A DNA stretch of 64,000 nt from RGIG1902 sp034926865 (GTDB taxonomy: Bacteria; Bacillota; Clostridia; Oscillospirales; Butyricicoccaceae): contig JAYFQP010000007.1 in NCBI GenBank assembly GCA_034926865.1, positions 1-64,000 of the forward strand. The letters run 5' to 3'. How positions within the stretch are numbered: the first letter of the stretch is position 1; every line of letters begins with the position of its first letter. A program made the position numbers and the translations under genes. The notes beneath the pieces were generated by a model, which saw only the letters and a program-made list of their open reading frames with translations, was not told the DNA's origin and searched no databases. Positions 25,671 through 33,910 of the stretch are shown piece by piece.

Positions 25671-26513
25671 GTGATAAGAGAGTTTAATATTAATGACAAA
25701 GCGCAGCTGATAGATATCGTCAGGCAAGATATTATGATCGGTGACGAGGATATCAATTTTGTGGTTGACAACAGCAATAAAATAATTGTATATGATAACG
25801 GTCAGGGAGGCATTTTAGGTTTTAGCACCTTTAGGATATGGGGCAAAGATAAAAATAAAGCAGATATATATACTTATGTAGCCACTGCTTCAAGGAGAAA
25901 AGGGATAGGAACCCTGCTTTATCGCGAAATAATCAAAAACGCAGATAGCCGGAAGCTTCAATTTGTGAGTTCAAGAATGAAGGAAGACAAGGCAAATGCG
26001 TTTTATGAAAAAATGGGATATAAAAAATGGTATGTTGGCCTTGATTTATATTATGATGGGGCAAAACAGCCTGAGTCTGATTTGAACTTTGTAAATTATG
26101 AAGACAAGCATTTTACGCAATACGCTGAAGGGCTGAGAGCAAGCTTTTACGATATGAGAAAGGCTAACGATTTTGAGCCTTACTTATGCTGTGAGTTAAG
26201 CGAAGAAAAAAGAAAAGAATTTCAAAGTGTTAAAGATAATTTATTTTTATTATTTGACAATAAAGAACTAATCGCATCTGTAATTGTTTTTAATAACGGA
26301 AATATAGGGGATGTATTCGTTACAACCCCTTACCAGGGCAAAGGGTATGGAAAGAAAGTAATGTGGTTTGCTATTAATAAGGCCATGGAAAAGGGAAATA
26401 GCCATCCTGCGTTAGACGCGATAGACTGGAATGTCAGAGCCTTGAACTTATATCAAAGCCTTGGATTTAAGATAAAGCAAGCGACTGATTATTATCGGCT
26501 ATTTCTGCAATAA
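25671..26513 (+). CDS. Tandem-domain GNAT acetyltransferase
   Basis: 280 aa containing two GNAT modules. The first (residues about 1-130) has an acetyl-CoA motif ATASRRKGIGTLLYREI and a typical ending FYEKMGYKKW. The second (about 200-280) has VTTPYQGKGYGKKVM and LNLYQSLGFK. Such double GNATs acetylate small molecules, with usually only one active domain. The start is GTG 25671, GGAG lying 7 bases upstream; no ATG fits. It follows a terminator and is followed by an independent gene, so it is monocistronic. Confidence 0.87.
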   Translation: MIREFNINDKAQLIDIVRQDIMIGDEDINFVVDNSNKIIVYDNGQGGILGFSTFRIWGKDKNKADIYTYVATASRRKGIGTLLYREIIKNADSRKLQFVSSRMKEDKANAFYEKMGYKKWYVGLDLYYDGAKQPESDLNFVNYEDKHFTQYAEGLRASFYDMRKANDFEPYLCCELSEEKRKEFQSVKDNLFLLFDNKELIASVIVFNNGNIGDVFVTTPYQGKGYGKKVMWFAINKAMEKGNSHPALDAIDWNVRALNLYQSLGFKIKQATDYYRLFLQ

Positions 26514-26625
26514 CTGGGTTAAATCACATAATAATGAATGATAGTATTTACATAACTATCTCGCTTAAAAAAATCACAATGTGTGATTCTATACGTGTGT
26601 AATACTTTAAAGAGAGGTAAACCAG

Positions 26626-27180
26626 ATGGTATATGCCGTGCTGTTTCGGGGAATCAATGTAGGCGGAAAAAACGCGGTAAAAATGAACGACTTAAAACAG
26701 GTTTTGCTGGATTTGAATTTGCATAAAGTTAAAACCTATATTCAAAGCGGAAATGCGGTTTTCGAATCAGATCTGGATGAAGCATCGCTGCAGGAAGAGA
26801 TATGCGGAAGCTTTCTTAAGCAGTTTGGATTTAGCTGTAAAATAATTATAAGAAATATAGATGAAATACATGCTTTGATTCAGCAGCTTCCTTTCACACC
26901 TGATGAAATATCGTCTGCGGAAGAGGCCGATCCTGATGTTGAACACCTATATGCATACTTTTTGGATGATACACCTCAGCAGGTACAAATAGATGCCATC
27001 TGCCAGGAGCTTGACGGGCAGGATATACTTGGAACCGGCAAAAGAGAGCTATATCTCCTTTGCCGGGGAAGCATACGTAAGTCAAAGACAGCAGCTAAAA
27101 TCTCTAAGTTGTTTGATTCATCCACATCGAGAAATTGGTCAACAGTGTGCCATTTATATGATATGATGTATAATCTGTAA
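26626..27180 (+). CDS. DUF1697 domain protein
   Basis: 184 aa with the family hallmark N-terminus YAVLFRGINVGGKNAVKM, then LKQVLLDLNLHKVKTYIQSG and NAVFES. DUF1697 proteins are widespread, small, soluble and of unknown biochemical role. The C-terminal half includes LYLLCRGSIRKSKTA and RNWSTVCHLYDM as in homologues. GAGAGG lies about 8 bases before the ATG. It is followed after 70 bases by the dCTP deaminase gene. Confidence 0.9.
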   Translation: MVYAVLFRGINVGGKNAVKMNDLKQVLLDLNLHKVKTYIQSGNAVFESDLDEASLQEEICGSFLKQFGFSCKIIIRNIDEIHALIQQLPFTPDEISSAEEADPDVEHLYAYFLDDTPQQVQIDAICQELDGQDILGTGKRELYLLCRGSIRKSKTAAKISKLFDSSTSRNWSTVCHLYDMMYNL

Positions 27181-27249
27181 AAAGGTTGTTTGCAGCCGTA
27201 TAATAGAAAAATCAGGTAAACGTATGGGAAAAAGGAGGTTGGGAAACCT

Positions 27250-27792
27250 ATGATACTGTCAGGCAAGGAAATACATAAGCAGGTTGCGATGGGAAAGATA
27301 TCCATAGAGCCTTTTGATGAGAGACTGATCAACCCAAACAGCTATAACCTTAGACTTCATAATGAATTGCTTATTTATACTGATCAGATACTCGACATGA
27401 AGAAACAGCTCAATACGGAAAGAATTGTAATCCCTGAGGATGGGTTTATTCTTCAGCCCGGAAGGCTCTATTTAGGCAGGACATATGAAAGAACATCGAC
27501 CAGCAGCTTTGTTCCTATGCTGGAAGGGCGCTCGTCTATAGGCAGGCTGGGCTTATTTATACATGTGACCGCAGGATTTGGAGATATAGGGTTTTCGGGC
27601 TATTGGACGCTTGAGATACAGTGTGTCCAGCCTGTCAAAATTTATCCTATGGTTGAGATCTGCCAGATATATTACCATACGATTGATGGCGATTTTGAAA
27701 GCTATAACGGCGGGAAATACCAAAACAACACAGGGATACAGCCAAGTATGCTGTATAAGGATTTTGAAAAGTGCTGCAAGCCAAAGATATAA
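27250..27792 (+). CDS. dcd: dCTP deaminase
   Basis: 180 aa, the usual length for Dcd, which converts dCTP to dUTP and ammonia in pyrimidine deoxynucleotide supply. Signatures are RLINPNSYNLRLHNELLIY at the N-terminus and the nucleotide-binding core EGRSSIGRLGLFIHVTAGFG followed by DIGFSGYWTLEI, with the catalytic Glu in the last motif. The C-terminal tail YQNNTGIQPSMLYKDF closes the trimer site. An AAAGGAGG sequence precedes ATG 27250. The gene is 36 bases upstream of the alpha/beta hydrolase gene and may be co-transcribed with it. Confidence 0.95.
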   Translation: MILSGKEIHKQVAMGKISIEPFDERLINPNSYNLRLHNELLIYTDQILDMKKQLNTERIVIPEDGFILQPGRLYLGRTYERTSTSSFVPMLEGRSSIGRLGLFIHVTAGFGDIGFSGYWTLEIQCVQPVKIYPMVEICQIYYHTIDGDFESYNGGKYQNNTGIQPSMLYKDFEKCCKPKI

Positions 27793-27828
27793 AGAGAGAC
27801 CAATTATTCAAAATAAAGAAGATGTTTT

Positions 27829-28467
27829 ATGAGATTATTGATGCTTTATGGCGTAAACTGTACAACAAAAGTATGGGACGATTTAAAACCATATTTAAGC
27901 AAATATGAAACCGTTTACGCAGAGTACCCCCATGAGGTGACAAAGTGTGCCGATAACGTTGAAGCCCTGACAAAATGGGTTTATGAGAATTACGGAAACC
28001 AGGCATTCGATGTTATAATCGGGCATAGCCTTGGCGGTATAATTGCTTTGCAGCTCTCAGCAGAGTATGGCATGCCCTTTAGTAGGATTATTTATTTGGA
28101 TACAAACCTGAAACCGGCAAATGAGTTTTACAGAAACCTTATGACACCCCAAAATATGAAACGCTTCGGAGATATAATTCTGCCTATGTTCAAAGAGGAA
28201 TCGCAATTCTATTCGCAGAAATTCTTTGATTGTATAAAAGATAGCTTTGATTACACCCCATATCTGATGAGGCTTGATCAAAAGGTATATGGGATTTACG
28301 GTGACAGGAATCGTTCGGATTATAAGGCTAGAATAGATGAACTGAATCTGCCTGATGAGGTCTTGGAGAAGCTGGATTTGAGATTTGTCAGTAATGCATG
28401 CCACATGATAATGATGGAGAACCCGGCGGAATTGTTTGAGACGCTAGAAGAAATTATTGATAGTTAG
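27829..28467 (+). CDS. Alpha/beta-hydrolase fold protein
   Basis: 212 aa. The nucleophile elbow is GHSLGG, followed by IIALQLSAEYGMPFSRIIYL. The catalytic acid is probably Asp in IYGDRNRSDY and the His in SNACHMIMMENP. It is likely a small esterase or thioesterase-like enzyme; the substrate is not deducible. The N-terminus (RLLMLYGVNCTTKVWDDLKP) has the oxyanion-hole region. Its end lies 31 bases from the GrpB gene start, so the two are probably one transcript with dcd. Confidence 0.87.
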   Translation: MRLLMLYGVNCTTKVWDDLKPYLSKYETVYAEYPHEVTKCADNVEALTKWVYENYGNQAFDVIIGHSLGGIIALQLSAEYGMPFSRIIYLDTNLKPANEFYRNLMTPQNMKRFGDIILPMFKEESQFYSQKFFDCIKDSFDYTPYLMRLDQKVYGIYGDRNRSDYKARIDELNLPDEVLEKLDLRFVSNACHMIMMENPAELFETLEEIIDS

Positions 28468-28498
28468 TGATATTGATTGCGGAAGAGAAGGTAATTTT

Positions 28499-29062
28499 AT
28501 GGGTAAACCGTTGTCTGAGCTGACGCTGGAGGAGCTTTGGGAGTTGTTTCCTATACAACTTACAAAGCACCAGAGCTGTTGGGAAGATTGGTATAGGGAA
28601 GAAGAAAGTTTTCTATGCTCAGTTTTACCTGGAGAAGTTAAGCTGCATCATATCGGAAGCACATCAATAAGGGGCATATGGGCCAAGCCCATTATTGATA
28701 TCCTGGTGGAAGCGGATTCGATAAGACATGATAGCATCATGGCCACGCTTTTACGCAGCGGATATATATGTATGGCCCACGATGGAGTGCGTACTGATTT
28801 TAACAAGGGTTACACCCCTGATGGGTTTGCGCAAAAGGTGTTTCATTTACATTTGAGAGCATTGGGCGATAATGATGAACTGTATTTCAGAGATTATTTG
28901 AATGAGCAGCCGGAGGTGGCCAAAGCGTACGAACAATTAAAGCTGTCTCTTTTGAAGCGTTTTGAGCATGACCGGGACGGGTATACAGGCGGCAAGACAG
29001 CGTTTGTAAGTGAATATACGCAAAAGGCGATAGAGCAATATGGGCGTATATACTTAAAATAA
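28499..29062 (+). CDS. GrpB-family nucleotidyltransferase-like protein
   Basis: 187 aa with the GrpB signature HHIGSTSIRGIWAKPIIDIL, in which GSTS and the Asp of DIL form the nucleotidyltransferase core, and FHLHLRALGDNDELYFRDYL in the second half. Family members (UPF0157) are of unknown function. The preferred ATG at 28499 has GAGAAGG about 8 bases upstream; a longer open frame reaches back to 28457, overlapping the hydrolase gene. A terminator hairpin follows at 29092. Confidence 0.9.
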   Translation: MGKPLSELTLEELWELFPIQLTKHQSCWEDWYREEESFLCSVLPGEVKLHHIGSTSIRGIWAKPIIDILVEADSIRHDSIMATLLRSGYICMAHDGVRTDFNKGYTPDGFAQKVFHLHLRALGDNDELYFRDYLNEQPEVAKAYEQLKLSLLKRFEHDRDGYTGGKTAFVSEYTQKAIEQYGRIYLK

Positions 29063-29091
29063 TAATAGGAAATTCTGGAATAATCTGTATT

Positions 29092-29123
29092 AAAGCGCCT
29101 CGTAAAGTGTTGCGGGGCGCTTT
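29092..29123 (+). terminator. Rho-independent terminator
   Basis: AAAGCGCCTCG pairs with CGGGGCGCTTT, an imperfect GC-rich stem, ending in a weak T-run. It closes the dcd-hydrolase-GrpB group. Confidence 0.7.
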
Positions 29124-29284
29124 GCCCTATTTTATTCAAAAATCGCCTCAATTCGCCCAAATAGCCGCAAATAGATGGACGTGATATCTAAGCGAAACCC
29201 AAAACAGCATGTGATAACGAATAAACCCTATTGAAGGATAGCTCAATAATGCTTGCAATTATTGGATTTATTGCTTAAAATCTA

Positions 29285-29293
29285 TGGTATAAT
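29285..29293 (+). promoter_or_regulatory. Extended -10 promoter for the DJ-1/PfpI gene
   Basis: TGGTATAAT is a consensus extended -10, 85 bases upstream of the ATG at 29378. No strong -35 is seen. The 315-base gap before this gene otherwise holds only the terminator at 29092. Confidence 0.5.
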
Positions 29294-29377
29294 TAATGGA
29301 TGTACAAGGCAATTTTCGGTGTATATAATGGACAGTTGGAAATATGTTAGTCCGAAGGAAAAGGATGGCAGAGAATA

Positions 29378-29965
29378 ATGAATATAAATATCCTTCTGTT
29401 TGATGATTTTGAAACGCTGGATGCGTTTGGCCCCGCCGAAGTTCTTGGACGGGTGGAACAGTTTTCTCTTCATTTTATTTCGGAAAGCGGAGGCCTTGTA
29501 AAAAGCAGACAGGGAATTTTGGTTATGACAAAACCTCTGGTTGAGGCAGATGCAAGCGGCGTTCTGCTTGTGCCGGGAGGACAGGGCACCAGAGCGCTGG
29601 TCAAGAACAAAGCTTTTCTTAAAAACCTTTCGACCGCTGCTTCTCTCTCAAGCTATTGCCTTACAGTATGTACAGGCTCTGCCCTTTTGGCAGCAACAGG
29701 CTTGCTGGACGGAGTAAGGGCCACCTCAAATAAGAAGGCGTTTGACTGGGTAGTGTCGGTAAGCGAAAATGTACAGTGGGTCCCGAGGGCGAGATGGGCC
29801 GTGGATGGAAAGTTTTACACTTCTTCTGGGGTGTCGGCAGGGATAGATATGTCGCTTGGATTCGTTGCGGATATGTTTGGTATTGAGAAGGCTGAGAACT
29901 TGGCATACGATATCGAATACATCTGGAACCGCGACAGAGAGTGTGATCCGTTTGCAAGAGTGTGA
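29378..29965 (+). CDS. DJ-1/PfpI family protein (class I glutamine amidotransferase-like)
   Basis: 195 aa. The nucleophile is Cys98 in SYCLTVCTGSALLAATGLL, and Glu21 in FGPAEVLG corresponds to the family's conserved acidic partner. GGQGTRALV and the glycine-rich VPGGQG loop support the fold. Members act as glyoxalase/deglycase, isonitrile hydratase or sensor-like proteins; DUF-like assignments cannot be refined here. It is a single gene with an extended -10 promoter at 29285-29293. Confidence 0.9.
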   Translation: MNINILLFDDFETLDAFGPAEVLGRVEQFSLHFISESGGLVKSRQGILVMTKPLVEADASGVLLVPGGQGTRALVKNKAFLKNLSTAASLSSYCLTVCTGSALLAATGLLDGVRATSNKKAFDWVVSVSENVQWVPRARWAVDGKFYTSSGVSAGIDMSLGFVADMFGIEKAENLAYDIEYIWNRDRECDPFARV

Positions 29966-30086
29966 GCATTTTTGCACAGTCATTGCAAACGAGGGACACG
30001 GCCCTATGGGAATATGACAAACGCTGACTGGAATTAATAATGAAAATGCCGGGGCGAGAGATATCAGAGCGTTTAGGAGGTTTTGT

Positions 30087-30566
30087 ATGACTGACAAAGA
30101 AAAGAACTATCGGGAGATGTGTATTCAGCTCAAGGGAATTATAGAGGATGAGCCCGATGCTCTGGCAAATCTGTCCAACAGCGCGGCACTCTTGTGGAGC
30201 TGTATGAAGAATATCAACTGGTCTGGCTTTTATCTTCTTAAGAACGGCCAGCTTGTCTTGGGGCCTTTTCAGGGCAAGCCTGCCTGCGTCAGAATAAACA
30301 TGGGCAAGGGTGTCTGCGGCACATCAGCAGAGAAACGGGAATCCATTGTGGTGCAGGATGTGCATCTGTTTCCGGGACATATAGCCTGCGATGAGGCGTC
30401 GGCTTCGGAAGTGGTCATACCGATAATTAGGGCAGGCAGGCTTATGGGCGTTTTGGACATTGACAGCCCATTTAAAGAAAGGTTTGATGCCGAGGATAGG
30501 AAGGGCCTTGAGGCATTCACAGAGATTTTATCCGCCGCGGTCTGCTTTGAGAGCCTTATTTATTGA
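30087..30566 (+). CDS. msrC: Free methionine-R-sulfoxide reductase (GAF domain)
   Basis: 159 aa single GAF-domain enzyme that reduces free methionine-(R)-sulfoxide. Three Cys residues, Cys67, Cys77 and Cys101, have spacings of 10 and 24, identical to those of the three active-site Cys of the E. coli enzyme. The surrounding motifs GKPACVRI, GKGVCGTSAE and HIACDEASASE-VVIPI are family-typical. GGAGG precedes the ATG. The enzyme fits oxidative-stress repair in an anaerobe. It is followed by a GGDEF gene after 134 bases. Confidence 0.93.
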   Translation: MTDKEKNYREMCIQLKGIIEDEPDALANLSNSAALLWSCMKNINWSGFYLLKNGQLVLGPFQGKPACVRINMGKGVCGTSAEKRESIVVQDVHLFPGHIACDEASASEVVIPIIRAGRLMGVLDIDSPFKERFDAEDRKGLEAFTEILSAAVCFESLIY

Positions 30567-30700
30567 TACATTTTTAGAGAAGAATACTAGCAAGCTTTTT
30601 GAGCTTACAAAAGAAGTATATTGCGCTAATTGGAAACCGGGAGTCGTTTTTGTTGAGCAGGCATGTATCAGAATAAAGGGCACGGTGTGGAGGTGAGAGC

Positions 30701-31822
30701 ATGACCCGGCCTACGGATTATGAAGAAGAGCAGGCGTTTGAGTATTGGTGCCGCAAAATCGTAAAGGTATGTTATACGATCGTTGCAGTGGCGTTCTCTG
30801 TGCTCGCGCTGTCATGGCTATTATACAGAAAGCTTGCCGCTCTCTCGCCGTTTCAGTACTGGACGCAGATAATAATACCTCCGTGTGCTCTCCTGCTTGT
30901 TCTTAGCGGAATTGTTGATTTGCTTTTGCGTGTAAAAAAGATTCCGGTTTTTGCTAAAATCTATATAACGATGATCCTAACTTTGGTATTTTGCATAGTT
31001 GTAGCTACCTTTAAAACTAATATGATAACTATGCTGGTTTCTTTTTGCGTGCCTGTTTTTGTATCAACTATATTTTCAAATCTCAAGCTAACTCGTAATA
31101 TATACTTTTTAAGCCAGATATCGCTGCTTGTTTGTGCAGCCATCCTGAGCCACTCAGTATACCGCGATTTTGGTATATGGCTGCTCCCTGAGACATTAAC
31201 GGCCAGCGGAATACTTATTTCCGCTTACTGCCTGACGATGGTACTAATAAAATTCACTATTCACAATCAGGAAAATTTGAGAAGAGCTTTTGATAAACAG
31301 CAGGATATGAATCGCCGTATTCAGCATGATGTGCTGACTGGGCTTTACAGCCGGGCAATGTTTAATGAGAGGCTTCCACATCTTATTATGGAGAGCAATG
31401 ATTCAAAAAAGATTTTAGCTCTTGCGGTTTTGGATCTTGACCATTTTAAGGAGGTCAATGATACCTTTGGTCACGGAGTAGGGGATCAGGTGCTAAAAAG
31501 GCTTGCAGCGGTTCTGCTCAGATATCGAGGGGGAGGCTTTTCTGCTTATCGCATAGGCGGAGAGGAGTTTGCGCTTTTGATGACGGGTTATAGCATTGAA
31601 AGAGCTGTAAAAGTATGTCAGAACCTTAACTGTATTATGGGAGCAACATACATAGAAGAAATAGAGGGCTATGTGACATTTAGCTGCGGCGTTGCGCTTC
31701 TCGAAGAGGGTATGGACGCACAAAAACTTTTCGATGCAGCTGATGCAGCATTGTATGAGGCTAAAAATTCAGGCAGGAACAAAGTCGCGGTTCCGCAGGC
31801 TTCAAAGCTGCGGGGGAATTGA
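30701..31822 (+). CDS. Membrane-anchored diguanylate cyclase (GGDEF)
   Basis: 373 aa. An N-terminal module of about six membrane helices (residues about 20-190) leads, via a short linker, to a GGDEF domain with the active-site signature GGEEF at residues 286-290 and LDLDHFKEVNDTFGHGVGDQ for metal and GTP binding. It should synthesise cyclic di-GMP. An RxxD inhibitory site is not visible at the usual place five residues before GGEEF. No EAL or HD-GYP gene or c-di-GMP riboswitch is seen nearby. A second, similar enzyme is at 32688. GGAGG precedes ATG. Confidence 0.92.
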   Translation: MTRPTDYEEEQAFEYWCRKIVKVCYTIVAVAFSVLALSWLLYRKLAALSPFQYWTQIIIPPCALLLVLSGIVDLLLRVKKIPVFAKIYITMILTLVFCIVVATFKTNMITMLVSFCVPVFVSTIFSNLKLTRNIYFLSQISLLVCAAILSHSVYRDFGIWLLPETLTASGILISAYCLTMVLIKFTIHNQENLRRAFDKQQDMNRRIQHDVLTGLYSRAMFNERLPHLIMESNDSKKILALAVLDLDHFKEVNDTFGHGVGDQVLKRLAAVLLRYRGGGFSAYRIGGEEFALLMTGYSIERAVKVCQNLNCIMGATYIEEIEGYVTFSCGVALLEEGMDAQKLFDAADAALYEAKNSGRNKVAVPQASKLRGN

Positions 31823-31902
31823 TTCAGGCTGAGTTTTTATATATATGTTTATATTCATTATGAAGAAGCCCCGGTTTTTAAGCCTGGCAGAAAGGAATCT
31901 AT

Positions 31903-32457
31903 ATGGAAAGAAAAATATATGAAACAGAGAGGCTTGAACTGAAGACTCTTGATCCCGCCGATGCTCAGCTTATTTTGGATTATTACATTAGAAATGCGGC
32001 TTTTCTAGAAGAATGGGAGCCTGCACGAGGTGCAGAGTTTTATACGAAAGAGTTTCATGAGAGACAGCTTGTTGAAGAGCTTAGGATGATGGATGCAGGC
32101 AGCCTGTTCCGCTTGTGGCTATTCAAAAAGGGAGAAGAGAACAGAGTTATTGGTTCAATTGCATTCAGCAATATTGTAAGAGGAGTTTTCCTGTCGTGTT
32201 ACCTCGGATATAGGCTCGACGGGGAAGAGATAAACAAGGGATATATAACGGAGGCGCTAAAAAAATCAATCGAGGTTATTTTCGATGAATATGGGCTTCA
32301 CAGGATAGAGGCAAATATAATACCTAGGAATGCACGATCATTGAGAGTCACCGAAAAGCTTGGATTCAACAATGAGGGACTTTCGCCAAGATATCTTAAG
32401 ATAAACGGTATTTGGGAAGATCATATACACATGGTGCTTCTTAATGACAAGCTATGA
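31903..32457 (+). CDS. GNAT acetyltransferase, RimJ/RimL-like
   Basis: 184 aa. Opens ERKIYETERLELKTLDPADA as in ribosomal-protein-type GNATs, with the acetyl-CoA region YLGYRLDGEEINKGYITEAL and the terminal NARSLRVTEKLGFNNEG, KINGIWEDHIHMVLL. It likely N-acetylates a protein or small molecule; the target cannot be named. Good binding site AGAAAGGA before the ATG. It separates the two diguanylate cyclase genes. Confidence 0.9.
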   Translation: MERKIYETERLELKTLDPADAQLILDYYIRNAAFLEEWEPARGAEFYTKEFHERQLVEELRMMDAGSLFRLWLFKKGEENRVIGSIAFSNIVRGVFLSCYLGYRLDGEEINKGYITEALKKSIEVIFDEYGLHRIEANIIPRNARSLRVTEKLGFNNEGLSPRYLKINGIWEDHIHMVLLNDKL

Positions 32458-32609
32458 AACAGTCGGGATTCGATAGAAGGCGGCATAGGCATACATAAGG
32501 TTCTTCTGATAGGGCTTGATATGCTGAAAGCAGGGAAATAAAAACTTTTCAAGAGCTATGGGAAGAGTTTTAAATACCATATGAATAATATCGATTAGAC
32601 ATTTTTGTA

Positions 32610-32618
32610 TGATATAAT
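32610..32618 (+). promoter_or_regulatory. Extended -10 promoter of the second diguanylate cyclase gene
   Basis: TGATATAAT, 70 bases upstream of the ATG at 32688. The -35 region is AT-rich without a consensus. Confidence 0.5.
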
Positions 32619-32687
32619 TTCTATGAATCCAGTGGCTGTTATACTAATTTGCTTTTATAATATTTTTAGTGAGCCGAGGTGTTGCCG

Positions 32688-33851
32688 ATGCCTTTATATG
32701 TCGATAGCTTTGAACAAAGCATTGATGTAAATTCGGTTTTCAACGGGACATATAAAAAATGGAGACGCATGCTTGCTATGACTAATATTGCATGCGCTTT
32801 TGTTGTATTTGCCACAGAAGTTATTATGTTTTTTGTTTTCAGGGATAAGGGACTTTTTGTTCATACCGTCCCTGTTTACCTTTTTAGGTTTCTTATATTG
32901 CCTACGTTCATCGATTCGGTCATACTTATAGGTGGCAAGATGGCGGCCAAGCGCTGTAAGGGAAATACAAGAGCTCTTAATTATATTCCTATTATACAGA
33001 TGGTTTTAATGTGTTTTATGGTGACATCTATTCATCATGTTTTTGGCGTTACCTTTTGCACCTACTGCTTTCCTATTTTTCTCACGGTCATGTTCAGCGA
33101 CAAAAGGATGACAAGAGCGGTTACAGTTGCCAGCTATATATTCCTTACGCTGGCTCAGATACTGGGACCCTCTATAAATGGAGTCAAAAGTGAGTATTTT
33201 GTCCCGGAGTATCTTGTGGCGGTGGTGGCCCTTATTGGGGCGAGCATTGTAAGCTCTGTTCTTGGACGATTTCAAGAAGAAAAGAATAAAATTATCAGGG
33301 ATATATATCATCGTCAGATGGTGACGCTGGAGCAGCTCAATCTTGATCAGAAAACCGGGCTTTACGGAAGTACGGCATTTCAGAATCAGATGTTACGCGT
33401 GGTAGGCAGTGCTGAGGGAAGAAGCCTTCCTGCTTTGGCTGTATTCGATATTGATGATTTTAAGCAGGTCAACGATACATATGGCCATGCAAAGGGAGAT
33501 GAAGTTATAATCGCCCTTGCCGCGCTGATGAAAGAAAAATGTCCTGATGAATATCTTCCGGTGCGATTTGGCGGCGAGGAGTTTGCAATAATCTTTATTA
33601 ATGGCAGCGTAAGGCAATACGTAGCTTTTGCCGATAATATTCGAGAGACTTTTGCTAAGAAGAATTACAATTTTACAGATAGGCCCATAACGGTAAGCGT
33701 TGGGATAGCTGCGTGGAATCTGGGCTGGAGCTGTGAGGAGCTTTTTGATAATGCCGACAGAGCAATGTACAGGTCAAAAACCGCGGGAAAGAACAGGACG
33801 ACTGTATATAATGAAACAGAGCCTGGGAAAGCTATAGTTTGCGGATTTTAA
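32688..33851 (+). CDS. Membrane-anchored diguanylate cyclase (GGDEF), second copy
   Basis: 387 aa. About six N-terminal helices (residues 30-190) are followed by a linker helix and a GGDEF domain with FDIDDFKQVNDTYGHAKGDE and GGEEF at residues 295-299. Five residues before GGEEF is KCPD, where an I-site would have RxxD, so product inhibition may be weak. The paralogue at 30701 has the same build. The ATG at 32688 has GAGG 8 bases upstream; GTG 32679 and TTG 32682 are in frame but overlap the binding site. A terminator follows, convergent with the hydrogenase operon. Confidence 0.92.
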   Translation: MPLYVDSFEQSIDVNSVFNGTYKKWRRMLAMTNIACAFVVFATEVIMFFVFRDKGLFVHTVPVYLFRFLILPTFIDSVILIGGKMAAKRCKGNTRALNYIPIIQMVLMCFMVTSIHHVFGVTFCTYCFPIFLTVMFSDKRMTRAVTVASYIFLTLAQILGPSINGVKSEYFVPEYLVAVVALIGASIVSSVLGRFQEEKNKIIRDIYHRQMVTLEQLNLDQKTGLYGSTAFQNQMLRVVGSAEGRSLPALAVFDIDDFKQVNDTYGHAKGDEVIIALAALMKEKCPDEYLPVRFGGEEFAIIFINGSVRQYVAFADNIRETFAKKNYNFTDRPITVSVGIAAWNLGWSCEELFDNADRAMYRSKTAGKNRTTVYNETEPGKAIVCGF

Positions 33852-33863
33852 AAGTTAAAAAAA

Positions 33864-33894
33864 GGTGGCGAGAATTATTTCTCGCCACCTTTTA
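33864..33894. terminator. Bidirectional terminator
   Basis: GGTGGCGAG and CTCGCCACC pair perfectly with an 8-base loop, with A-run before and T-run after. It separates the plus-strand GGDEF gene from the minus-strand hydrogenase operon. Confidence 0.9.
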
Positions 33895-33910
33895 AATCTT
33901 ATAAAACAGC

